Shown here piece after piece: positions 1 to 5,220 of a stretch of DNA of 6,886 nt. The stretch's first letter is position 1; every line of letters begins with the position of its first letter. Source of the stretch: Candidatus Woesearchaeota archaeon (GTDB taxonomy: Archaea > Nanobdellota > Nanobdellia > Woesearchaeales > UBA525). Below the pieces are notes generated by a model. The model was not told the origin of the DNA and made no database searches. It was given only the letters and a program-made list of their open reading frames with translations. The stretch lies in NCBI GenBank assembly GCA_023252315.1, contig JAJPEB010000071.1, positions 1 to 6,886 on the forward strand, written 5' to 3'. Both the position numbers and the translations under genes were made by a program.

Positions 1-552
1 GGCCTCTCGGACGTCGCCCGCTGGTACATCGGTGGGTTGCTCACCCACGCCGCCGCGATCCTGGCGTTCGCGGCGCCGACGACGAACTCGTACAAGCGGC
101 TCGTGCCCGGCTACGAGGCGCCGGTCAACCTCGCGTACTCGAAGCGCAACCGCAGCGCGATCTGCCGCATCCCGATCGGCTCGAAGTCGCCCAAGGCCAC
201 GCGCATCGAGTTCCGCGCCGCGGACCCGACGGCGAACCCGTACCTCGCGTTCGCGGCGATGCTCATGGCGGGCCTCGACGGCGTGCGCAACAGGATCATG
301 CCACCCGACATGGTGACGGGCAACCTCTACGAGTTCAGCAGGGAGGAGCTCGCGGAGAAGGGGATCAGGAACACGCCCAAGTCGCTGCGCGAGGCGCTCG
401 ACGCGCTCAAGAAGGACCACCAGTTCCTCCTCGACGGCGGCGTCTTCACCCAGGACGTGATCGACACCTGGATCGCGCTCAAGGAGGAGGAGATCGAGCA
501 CGTGGAGACGAGGCCGCATCCTGCGGAGTTCGGGCTGTACTACAGCGCGTGA
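1..552 (+). CDS. glnA: Glutamine synthetase type I (beta subtype), C-terminal part, 5' end outside window
   Basis: Glutamine synthetase makes glutamine from glutamate, ammonia and ATP in the cytosol, and type I enzymes form dodecamers. The 183 visible residues align by eye with the last ~40% of a ~470-aa GlnA. Visible motifs are NSYKRLVPGYEAP (fragment residues 29-41, the glutamate-binding flap with its Glu), RNRSAICRIP (49-58, active-site arginines) and the ANPYLAFAAMLMAGLDG block. The end, RPHPAEFGLYYSA, matches the beta subtype (enterobacterial type ends HPVEFELYYSV) and not the alpha subtype. NLYEF (Tyr codon 328-330) aligns with NLYDL, which carries the adenylylated Tyr397 of E. coli GlnA; whether this Tyr is modified here is unknown. 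The gene ends in tandem TGA TGA stops and a T-rich tract. It reads in frame from base 1, so the start lies upstream. Family identity is secure; the subtype call is by eye. Confidence 0.97.
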   Translation, partial: GLSDVARWYIGGLLTHAAAILAFAAPTTNSYKRLVPGYEAPVNLAYSKRNRSAICRIPIGSKSPKATRIEFRAADPTANPYLAFAAMLMAGLDGVRNRIMPPDMVTGNLYEFSREELAEKGIRNTPKSLREALDALKKDHQFLLDGGVFTQDVIDTWIALKEEEIEHVETRPHPAEFGLYYSA

Positions 553-555
553 TGA

Positions 556-580
556 TTTTTTCTTCTTTTTCTCTTTCCTC
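556..580 (+). terminator. T-rich pyrimidine tract terminating glnA
   Basis: An uninterrupted 25-nt pyrimidine tract begins 4 nt after the glnA stop and contains runs of six and five T. Oligo-U tracts at 3' ends are the usual archaeal termination signal. There is no strong hairpin in front of it. It lies in the 43-bp gap between two convergent genes, so it serves glnA and not the minus-strand gene. Confidence 0.65.
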
Positions 581-595
581 GCCCGAGCGAAGCAA

Positions 596-1180
596 TCAGA
601 CGGGCGAAGATGGGCCTGAGCGCGCCGGCCCTCTCGACGCGAGCGGCCTGACGATGTGCCTGGTGACGAGATAGGCAGTGCAGTACACGAGATCGGAAAG
701 CACGATGCCTGCGATCGTGCCGAGCCATGTCCTGTACGGGTGCTGGCCCTGTGCATGGCCTGCTGCGAGATACTGCCCGAGGCCAGTGAAGAATGGCCGC
801 ACGACATAGTCGATCCCTTCCGCGAGCCAGCAGTCCTTGACGATCTCCGACGCCGCTCTCACCGCCCCCTGCGCGTCACCGTCATCCTTACGATACTCCC
901 GGTGCATGAGGCCGTAGAACGCGAGCGTCTCGAGACCCCATTCCGTGACTCCGCCCGCGGTCGAAGCCCATTTGGCGCTCTGAGTGAGCGTGCGCACGAG
1001 GTAGTTCACTCCCGTCGTTACGGGAGGGACGAAGGGAACAGTCGCGAGCTTCGTAGACGCTTCGACACGGCCCCATCTCTTGAGCGACTCGCGCACAGCG
1101 GGCCAGCGCAGCGACTCTCGCAGGATTTCTGCACCGTTCGGAGGATGGCGCGCTACCCGCTCCTCGAGATTTCCTTCCAT
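596..1180 (-). CDS. Hypothetical protein, 194 aa, probable membrane protein
   Basis: I do not recognise this protein family. The first ~45 residues are charged and probably soluble. Residues 46-62 and 73-92 are moderately hydrophobic, and residues ~151-172 (from TWLGTIAGIV) form one convincing membrane-spanning segment, followed by a basic, Pro/Ser-rich tail. Cysteines 117 and 167 form no metal motif. The ATG at 1180 is chosen because a TATA-like element is centred 27 bp upstream, which predicts a leaderless or near-leaderless mRNA; no Shine-Dalgarno is present. It is convergent with glnA and lies downstream of the tRNA-Arg gene on the same strand, but with its own promoter. Its codon positions look less uniformly G/C-rich than in neighbouring genes, which could mean a recently acquired or weakly selected gene. 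That it is a gene is likely; its function is unknown. Confidence 0.72.
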   Translation of the reverse strand: MEGNLEERVARHPPNGAEILRESLRWPAVRESLKRWGRVEASTKLATVPFVPPVTTGVNYLVRTLTQSAKWASTAGGVTEWGLETLAFYGLMHREYRKDDGDAQGAVRAASEIVKDCWLAEGIDYVVRPFFTGLGQYLAAGHAQGQHPYRTWLGTIAGIVLSDLVYCTAYLVTRHIVRPLASRGPARSGPSSPV

Positions 1181-1202
1181 CAGCGCACGTTACCTGAATC
1201 GC

Positions 1203-1211
1203 GTTAAAAAG
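1203..1211 (-). promoter_or_regulatory. TATA box of the 194-aa protein gene
   Basis: On the minus strand this reads CTTTTTAAC. It stands out in an AT-rich island and is centred about 27 bp before the ATG at 1180. That spacing puts the expected transcription start at or a few bases before the start codon. Confidence 0.65.
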
Positions 1212-1222
1212 ATTTCCAAAAT

Positions 1223-1242
1223 AAACCACTATTTAGTAGTTT
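1223..1242. repeat. 20-bp AT-rich inverted repeat upstream of the 194-aa gene
   Basis: AAACCACTA and TAGTAGTTT are inverted around TT, with one mismatch. In minus-strand RNA that mismatch becomes a U-G pair, giving an 8-bp stem with a 4-nt loop, followed by a T-rich stretch. It lies 63-82 nt downstream of the tRNA-Arg 3' end and about 12 bp upstream of the TATA box of the next gene. It could be a tRNA transcript terminator or a protein-binding site for the downstream promoter; sequence alone does not decide. Confidence 0.5.
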
Positions 1243-1263
1243 CAAATCGAAGGCAATGCGTGG

Positions 1264-1296
1264 CTTCCGCATCTCTCCGCTACACCTAGGCGGAAG
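1264..1296. repeat. 7-bp inverted repeat just downstream of tRNA-Arg
   Basis: CTTCCGC (1264-1270) and GCGGAAG (1290-1296) can pair across a 19-nt loop. The repeat begins 9 nt after the tRNA discriminator base in the transcribed direction. CCGC at 1277-1280 can pair alternatively with GCGG at 1290-1293. It may form in the tRNA trailer; at this GC content a chance match is possible. Confidence 0.3.
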
Positions 1297-1304
1297 ACGA
1301 GAAC

Positions 1305-1379
1305 CGGGCCCGGGAGGATTCGAACCCCCGACCTACTGCTTAGAAGGCAGTCGCTCTGTCCAAGCTGAGCTACGGGCCC
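1305..1379 (-). tRNA. tRNA-Arg (anticodon TCT)
   Basis: The 75-nt cloverleaf folds completely. It has a 7-bp acceptor GGGCCCG/CGGGCCC, a GCTC/GAGC D stem with a 10-nt loop, and an ACTGC/GCAGT anticodon stem around the 7-nt loop CTTCTAA with anticodon TCT (reads AGA and probably AGG). The variable loop is 5 nt and the T arm GGGGG-TTCGAAT-CCTCC has one G-U pair. The D loop has A20 and the discriminator is G, both compatible with arginine identity. There is no intron, and CCA is not encoded (GTTC follows), as in many archaea. The anticodon sits at about 1343-1345. Confidence 0.97.
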
Positions 1380-1404
1380 GTGCGCTCGGCAGCCCCGGCG
1401 AGCT

Positions 1405-1412
1405 TCTTAAGC
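1405..1412 (-). promoter_or_regulatory. TATA box of tRNA-Arg
   Basis: On the minus strand GCTTAAGA, preceded by AAA, is centred about 29 bp upstream of the mature tRNA 5' end. This fits transcription starting a few bases before the tRNA, with RNase P trimming a very short leader. Confidence 0.6.
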
Positions 1413-1453
1413 TTTGCCGTCGGAGCTTCCCCCTCGCGGCGCCTGCGCAACCG

Positions 1454-1461
1454 CTTTAAAG
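1454..1461 (+). promoter_or_regulatory. TATA box of the 272-aa protein gene
   Basis: The palindromic CTTTAAAG is centred 24-25 bp upstream of the ATG at 1482, which predicts a leaderless transcript. With the tRNA promoter it forms a 102-bp divergent control region between tRNA-Arg and this gene. Confidence 0.65.
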
Positions 1462-1481
1462 AACGACGTACTCCCGCGGCC

Positions 1482-2300
1482 ATGTCCAGCGAGGGAGGCG
1501 TGGTGTACAGGGGAGGCATCTGGCGCTGGAGGAGAGCGCAGCAGGAGGCGCTCCAGCGCGAGCGCAGGGGGCGGCTCGCGGGCGCGTTGCCCCCTGCCTG
1601 GACGCCAAGCCCGCAGGAGGAGGCGCGCATGCGCTACGATTTCCCCGCCTTCTCGATGGGCGACGAGGACTACCGCGAGATCTCGATAGGCGCGGTGCTC
1701 CCCTCGTCCGCCCTCTGGAACTCCTCGCACCGCCAGCGGCTGCCAAGAGAGTACCTGCACCTGTGCGATCTGAGGGGCGTAGGCGACCAGATCGTGGTCA
1801 AGGCGAGCTGCGACATCTCGGCCTTCGCCGCCGTCGAGAGGTATGCGGACGTGTTCTCGGGCGAGCGCATCGAGGCGCCCTATCTCCTCTCGGGCACGAA
1901 GCTCTCGTACGATCTCGGCAAGCTCTCTCGCGACGCGAAGCGGCTGCCGAGCTCGCGCCTCGTGTCGCTGCTCGCGGACAGGAGCGAGATGGGCGCGGAG
2001 GAGGGCCTCACGATCGAGCGCGAGCGCCTCACGTTCGGCAAGCTCATGCGCCAGGACAGGCGCGCATGCTACACGGAGGCGCTCGTCACGACCTCCGATC
2101 GCAGGCACGGGCTCTTCTACCGCTCGAATCCCGACGACGGCGCCACGGTCGAGCTCTTCTGCGAGGATCTCGACGACCCGCGCGATCTCGAGGCCGCGAT
2201 CGCGCTCACGCCCGAGCGGATGAACGACCGCCGCGTGGGCTACGCGTTCGCGAGCGCGCGGAAATGCCTGCTCGACGCCATCCCCTACAGGCCCGCGTGA
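1482..2300 (+). CDS. Hypothetical protein, 272 aa, soluble and charged
   Basis: I do not recognise a domain. The protein is rich in Arg, Glu and Asp and lacks a signal peptide or membrane segment, so it is probably cytosolic. Residues ~13-50 are an Arg/Glu/Pro-rich, probably flexible arm. Residues ~51-272 alternate short hydrophobic strands (for example around QIVVKASCDI, 103-112, and ATVELFCEDL, 221-230) with charged helices, as in a mixed alpha/beta fold. Five cysteines (95, 110, 196, 227, 262) form no CxxC pair. The ATG at 1482 is preferred because the TATA box sits 24-25 bp upstream; Met50 (ATG at 1629) is an internal alternative that would drop the basic arm. The strongly G/C-biased third positions match neighbouring real genes. 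Its stop faces the pepA stop with only 3 bp between them. Confidence 0.8.
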   Translation: MSSEGGVVYRGGIWRWRRAQQEALQRERRGRLAGALPPAWTPSPQEEARMRYDFPAFSMGDEDYREISIGAVLPSSALWNSSHRQRLPREYLHLCDLRGVGDQIVVKASCDISAFAAVERYADVFSGERIEAPYLLSGTKLSYDLGKLSRDAKRLPSSRLVSLLADRSEMGAEEGLTIERERLTFGKLMRQDRRACYTEALVTTSDRRHGLFYRSNPDDGATVELFCEDLDDPRDLEAAIALTPERMNDRRVGYAFASARKCLLDAIPYRPA

Positions 2301-2303
2301 GCG

Positions 2304-3779
2304 CTACTGCGCTTGCGCCCGCAGCAGCTCCGTCATCAGCCGCACGCCGAACGCCGTGCCCGAGCCGCTGGGCGTGAAGTAGATCTCGCGCCCGCTCGCC
2401 CACGCGACGCCCGCGATGTCGAGGTGCGCCCAGGGGACGCTGCCCGCGAACTGCTTGAGGAACATCGCGCCTGCGATCGTGCCCGCGAGGCGGGGGATAC
2501 CCACGTTCTTCACGTCGGCGACGGACGACTTGATGTCCTTCTCGTACTCGTCCCACAGCGGCAGCTGCCACACGCGCTCGCCCGACGCGAGCGAGGCCGC
2601 GCGCACCGCGTCGATCGCCTTCTCGTCGTTGCCGAGGAGCCCCGCCGCGACGTCGCCGAGCGCGACCACGCACGCGCCCGTGAGCGTCGCGAGATCGACC
2701 ATGATGTCCGGCGCGTACGCCGCCGCGTGGTGCAGCGCGTCCGCGAGGACGACGCGGCCCTCAGCGTCCGTGTTGTCGACCTCGATGGTCTTGCCCGACT
2801 TCGTGCGCACGATGTCGCCCGGCTTGTACGAGCGCCCGTCGGGCATGTTCTCCGCGAGCGCCATCACGCCGACGACGCGCACGGGAAGCCTGAGCCTCGC
2901 CGCGTTGCGCACCGCGCCGAGCACTGCCGCGGCCCCCGACATGTCGAACTTCATCTCGCCCATGCGGTCCGCGGGCTTGATGCTGATGCCGCCCGTGTCG
3001 AACGTGATTCCCTTGCCGACGAGCGCGATAGTGCGCTTCGCGCCCTTGGGGAAGTACTCGATCGTGATGAGCCGCGGCTCGTTGGGGGATCCCTTGCCGA
3101 CCGCGAGGATGCCGCCGTAGCCCTGCTTCTCGAGCTGCTTGCGGTCGAGCACCTTGCACGGGAGCTTCTCCGCCCTGCACACCTGCATCGCCTCGCGCGC
3201 GAACCCCTCGGGCGTGAGGTCGCACGAGGGCGTGTTCTGCAGGTCGCGCACGAGGTTACACGACTCCGCGATCGTGCGCCCGATCTCGACGCCGTTGCGC
3301 ACGCCCAGGCCCGAGCGCTCGGACACGACCGTGATCGACTCGACCGCCTTGATCTCGTCGACCTTCACCGTCTTGTAGCGCGTGAACTGGTACGTGCTGA
3401 GCATCGCGCCTTCCGCCACCGCCTGGCCCACCGCCTGCGCGTCGAGCTCCATCGGGGCCTCGATCGCGATGTGCTTCGCGCCGAGATCGCGCAGCCGCAG
3501 CGCCGCAGCGCCCGCGCCCTCGCGCACCGCGCCCGCGCTCACGTCCGCGCGCTTGCCGAGCCCCACGAGCATGCAGAAGCGCGGTGACGCCGCCTGCGTC
3601 TCGACGAAGAGCTCGCCGCGCTTGCCCGAGAACTCCTTGCGCTCGCGCGCGAGTCCCGCGTTGCGCCCGAGCTTTGCCCCGAAGCGCATCTCGGCCTCGC
3701 TGCGCTCCTCGTACGTGAAGAGCGCGACGCCGTCGTGCTTGCCGGTGAAGATGTCCTGCGTGTTGAATGCGACGTTCAT
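2304..3779 (-). CDS. pepA: Leucyl aminopeptidase, peptidase family M17
   Basis: This cytosolic aminopeptidase removes N-terminal residues from peptides, using two metal ions. The 491-aa length is normal for the family (E. coli PepA is 503 aa). The C-terminal catalytic half is complete: VGKGITFDTGGISIK (residues 254-268) supplies metal ligands Lys256 and Asp261 and catalytic Lys268; MKFDM supplies Asp279; and the signature NTDAEGR (336-342) supplies Asp338, Glu340 and catalytic Arg342. The N-terminal ~170 residues are the more variable domain. The ATG at 3779 is chosen because GGTG lies 7 nt before it in a purine-rich GGTGGTGGG stretch. An in-frame ATG at 3818 would add 13 residues but lacks such a site. 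The gene follows trxB by 52 nt on the same strand with no TATA box between, so it is probably cotranscribed. M17 enzymes are common in bacteria and patchy in archaea. Confidence 0.96.
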   Translation of the reverse strand: MNVAFNTQDIFTGKHDGVALFTYEERSEAEMRFGAKLGRNAGLARERKEFSGKRGELFVETQAASPRFCMLVGLGKRADVSAGAVREGAGAAALRLRDLGAKHIAIEAPMELDAQAVGQAVAEGAMLSTYQFTRYKTVKVDEIKAVESITVVSERSGLGVRNGVEIGRTIAESCNLVRDLQNTPSCDLTPEGFAREAMQVCRAEKLPCKVLDRKQLEKQGYGGILAVGKGSPNEPRLITIEYFPKGAKRTIALVGKGITFDTGGISIKPADRMGEMKFDMSGAAAVLGAVRNAARLRLPVRVVGVMALAENMPDGRSYKPGDIVRTKSGKTIEVDNTDAEGRVVLADALHHAAAYAPDIMVDLATLTGACVVALGDVAAGLLGNDEKAIDAVRAASLASGERVWQLPLWDEYEKDIKSSVADVKNVGIPRLAGTIAGAMFLKQFAGSVPWAHLDIAGVAWASGREIYFTPSGSGTAFGVRLMTELLRAQAQ

Positions 3780-3781
3780 GG

Positions 3782-3790
3782 CCCACCACC
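3782..3790 (-). promoter_or_regulatory. Shine-Dalgarno of pepA
   Basis: On the minus strand GGTGGTGGG precedes the ATG at 3779. The first GGTG is complementary to the archaeal 16S 3' end and is spaced 7 nt from the start. It decides against the in-frame upstream ATG at 3818 and fits an internal operon gene. Confidence 0.6.
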
Positions 3791-3831
3791 CTCTGCTCCC
3801 GCTCGCCGCGGGGCCCATGCTGCTGCTGTGA

Positions 3832-4794
3832 TCAGTATCCCACTTCGACGTCGCGCTGCTCGTCGAGGCATTGGATGAACGCGTACGCGCCGAACGCGGC
3901 GACCGCGCCCTCCGCAGCGCCCGTGAGCGCCTGCTTGTACTCCCTGTTCGCGACGTCGCCGGCCGCGTACACGCCCGGCACGTTCGTCTGCGACTTCGCG
4001 TCGATGATGATCTCCTGGCGCCCGTTGCGCGCGACGCCGATCTGCGCCGCGAGCTCGGACTGGATGACCTGCCCGATCTCGACGAAGACGCCCTGCACCG
4101 CGAGGACCTGGGAGCCCCTGTGCTCGCGCGAGAGGCGCACGCCCTCGACCCCGTCCTTGCCCAGGATCTCCTCGACCTGCGCGTTGTAGATGATCTCGAT
4201 CTTGTCGCTCTCCTCGAGCCGCCTGCGGTTGATCGGCTCCGCGCGCATCTGGTCCTTGCGCACGATGACGTAGACCTTGCTCGCGAACTCCTTGACGAGG
4301 TTCGCGGCGAGCGCGGCGCTGTCGCCCCCACCCACGATGCAGACGGGGATATCCCGGTAGAACGCGGCATCGCACGTCGCGCAGTAGCTCACGCCCTTGC
4401 CCGCGAGGTGCTCCTCGTTCTTCGCGTCGAGCTTCTTGTGCTTGGCTCCCATCGCGAGGATCAGCGTGCGCGCGTGGTACGTCGCCTCGCCAGTCTTGAC
4501 CTCGAACGCGCGCCGCTTGGGCTCGCCGTCGTGGAGGATCTTGACCGACGTCACCCATTCGTTGCGCACGGGCACCTTGAGGTTGTCCATGTGCTCCTTG
4601 AACTTCATCATGAGGTCGAGGCCCGAGATGCTCGCGTAGCCCGGATAGTTCTCGACGTTGTGCGACTCGTTGAGCAGCCCGCCCACGACCTCGCCGAGCA
4701 CGAGGACCTTGAGGTTGAAGCGCGCCGCGTAGATCGCAGCGGCCATGCCCGCGCTCCCCGCGCCGATGATGACGGTGTCGTAGCTCTCCTGCAT
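3832..4794 (-). CDS. trxB: Thioredoxin reductase (FAD-dependent)
   Basis: The enzyme passes electrons from a nicotinamide cofactor through FAD and a cysteine pair to thioredoxin or a similar small thiol protein in the cytosol. The 320-aa length is normal. Visible motifs are the FAD dinucleotide motif GAGSAG (residues 11-16), ENYPGY (48-53), the redox-active CATC (138-141) followed by Asp142, the nicotinamide-binding GGGDSA (155-160), and the C-terminal FAD motif GVYAAGD (274-280). The usual HRRxxxR loop that binds the NADPH 2'-phosphate reads VRKDQMR (178-184): both outer arginines remain, His is Val and the middle Arg is Lys. NADPH use is therefore plausible but not certain. The ATG at 4794 is chosen because a TATA box lies 27 bp upstream; the longer frame back to 4884 would run through that promoter. 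No thioredoxin gene is in the window. Confidence 0.96.
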   Translation of the reverse strand: MQESYDTVIIGAGSAGMAAAIYAARFNLKVLVLGEVVGGLLNESHNVENYPGYASISGLDLMMKFKEHMDNLKVPVRNEWVTSVKILHDGEPKRRAFEVKTGEATYHARTLILAMGAKHKKLDAKNEEHLAGKGVSYCATCDAAFYRDIPVCIVGGGDSAALAANLVKEFASKVYVIVRKDQMRAEPINRRRLEESDKIEIIYNAQVEEILGKDGVEGVRLSREHRGSQVLAVQGVFVEIGQVIQSELAAQIGVARNGRQEIIIDAKSQTNVPGVYAAGDVANREYKQALTGAAEGAVAAFGAYAFIQCLDEQRDVEVGY

Positions 4795-4816
4795 GCGACG
4801 ACGGCGAGGGGGGCTG

Positions 4817-4828
4817 CTTTTAAATTTT
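4817..4828 (-). promoter_or_regulatory. TATA box of the trxB-pepA operon
   Basis: On the minus strand AAAATTTAAAAG, preceded by GGAG as a possible BRE, is the only AT-rich stretch nearby. TTTAAAAG is centred about 27 bp upstream of the trxB ATG, so the mRNA is predicted to be leaderless or to have a leader of a few bases. Confidence 0.7.
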
Positions 4829-4892
4829 CTCCTGAGTCTAGTCCCTGAACGGGTGCGCCGCATGAAGTGCCGAGGGCGAGCCACAGGCGTGC

Positions 4893-4929
4893 AGAGAGAG
4901 AGAGAAGAAAGAGAGGAAAAGGAGGAGGA
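4893..4929 (-). terminator. 37-nt pure pyrimidine tract downstream of the lipoprotein gene
   Basis: The plus strand is pure purine for 37 nt (AG repeats, then A- and GGA-rich), so minus-strand RNA carries a C/U-only tract beginning about 25 nt past the lipoprotein stop; a second 11-nt run (4932-4942) lies closer. By analogy with the tract after glnA this is probably the 3' end of the two-gene surface operon. It contains no T run longer than four, so it is a weaker candidate than the glnA tract. It lies upstream of the trxB promoter. Confidence 0.4.
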
Positions 4930-4953
4930 TCGGAAAGGAGGATGTCCCGACGC

Positions 4954-5220
4954 TCAGATCTGCGAGAGGTCCGAGTCGATGCCGTCGAGGTCGCTCATGC
5001 TCGCGTTGTCCATGGCGTCGAGATCGCGGACCTGCCTGTCGAGCCCGTTCACGTCGACCTGCGCGGTCCCGCTCGCCTTGACTCCCGCGTCCGCGCCGCT
5101 TCCCGTGCCCGTGCGCGCGCATCCGACGATGGCGATCGCGAGCAGCGCGAGCACGGCGAGCGCGAGCAGCGGCGAGGGGCGCCGCGAGCGCGGCGCCGCA
5201 TGCGCATGGGCCGTGTTCAT
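4954..5220 (-). CDS. Small lipobox protein, 88 aa, acidic tail
   Basis: The protein has a basic N terminus (RSRR, residues 11-14), a hydrophobic stretch (18-33, Leu/Ala/Ile-rich) and Cys34 in the context AIVGC. This is a lipoprotein-type signal, so export and lipid anchoring at Cys34 are likely. A short Gly/Ala/Thr linker follows, then an acidic C-terminal segment (55-88) with recurring DLD/LD spacing around Asp-Leu and Asp-Ile pairs, which looks like a short amphipathic helix. Asn72 is in an N-x-S sequon. The start codon overlaps the stop of the upstream gene as ATGA, so translation is probably coupled to it. I do not recognise the family. A plausible role is to anchor or bind the secreted helical protein encoded just upstream, but that is inference from gene order. 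Confidence 0.8.
   Translation of the reverse strand: MNTAHAHAAPRSRRPSPLLALAVLALLAIAIVGCARTGTGSGADAGVKASGTAQVDVNGLDRQVRDLDAMDNASMSDLDGIDSDLSQI

Noticed and set aside
581..605. GCCCG/CGGGC pairing at the 3' end of the 194-aa gene as an intrinsic terminator
   Set aside because: Only 5 bp with a 15-nt loop, no T run on the minus-strand side, and partly inside the coding region.
1305..1379. Integrated element with attachment site at the tRNA
   Set aside because: No duplicate of the tRNA 3' end and no integrase was found in the window.
2313..3587. 424-codon open frame on the plus strand antisense to pepA
   Set aside because: Its product is a monotonous Arg/Ala/His/Asp-rich string with no motif, the usual shadow of a GC-rich gene. 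The opposite strand has a complete M17 active site.
2304..4370. 688-codon minus-strand frame reading through into pepA
   Set aside because: Only the last 491 residues are PepA-like. The upstream part is an Arg/Ser-rich out-of-frame reading of trxB, and the Shine-Dalgarno fixes the start at 3779.
3871..4848. 325-codon open frame on the plus strand antisense to trxB
   Set aside because: Low-complexity Arg/Asp/Leu/Val product with no promoter or ribosome site; it is the mirror of trxB.
3832..4884. Longer trxB start at 4884 adding 30 residues
   Set aside because: The extension is Arg-rich, not family-like, and would include the TATA box. The FAD motif sits at the normal distance from the ATG at 4794.
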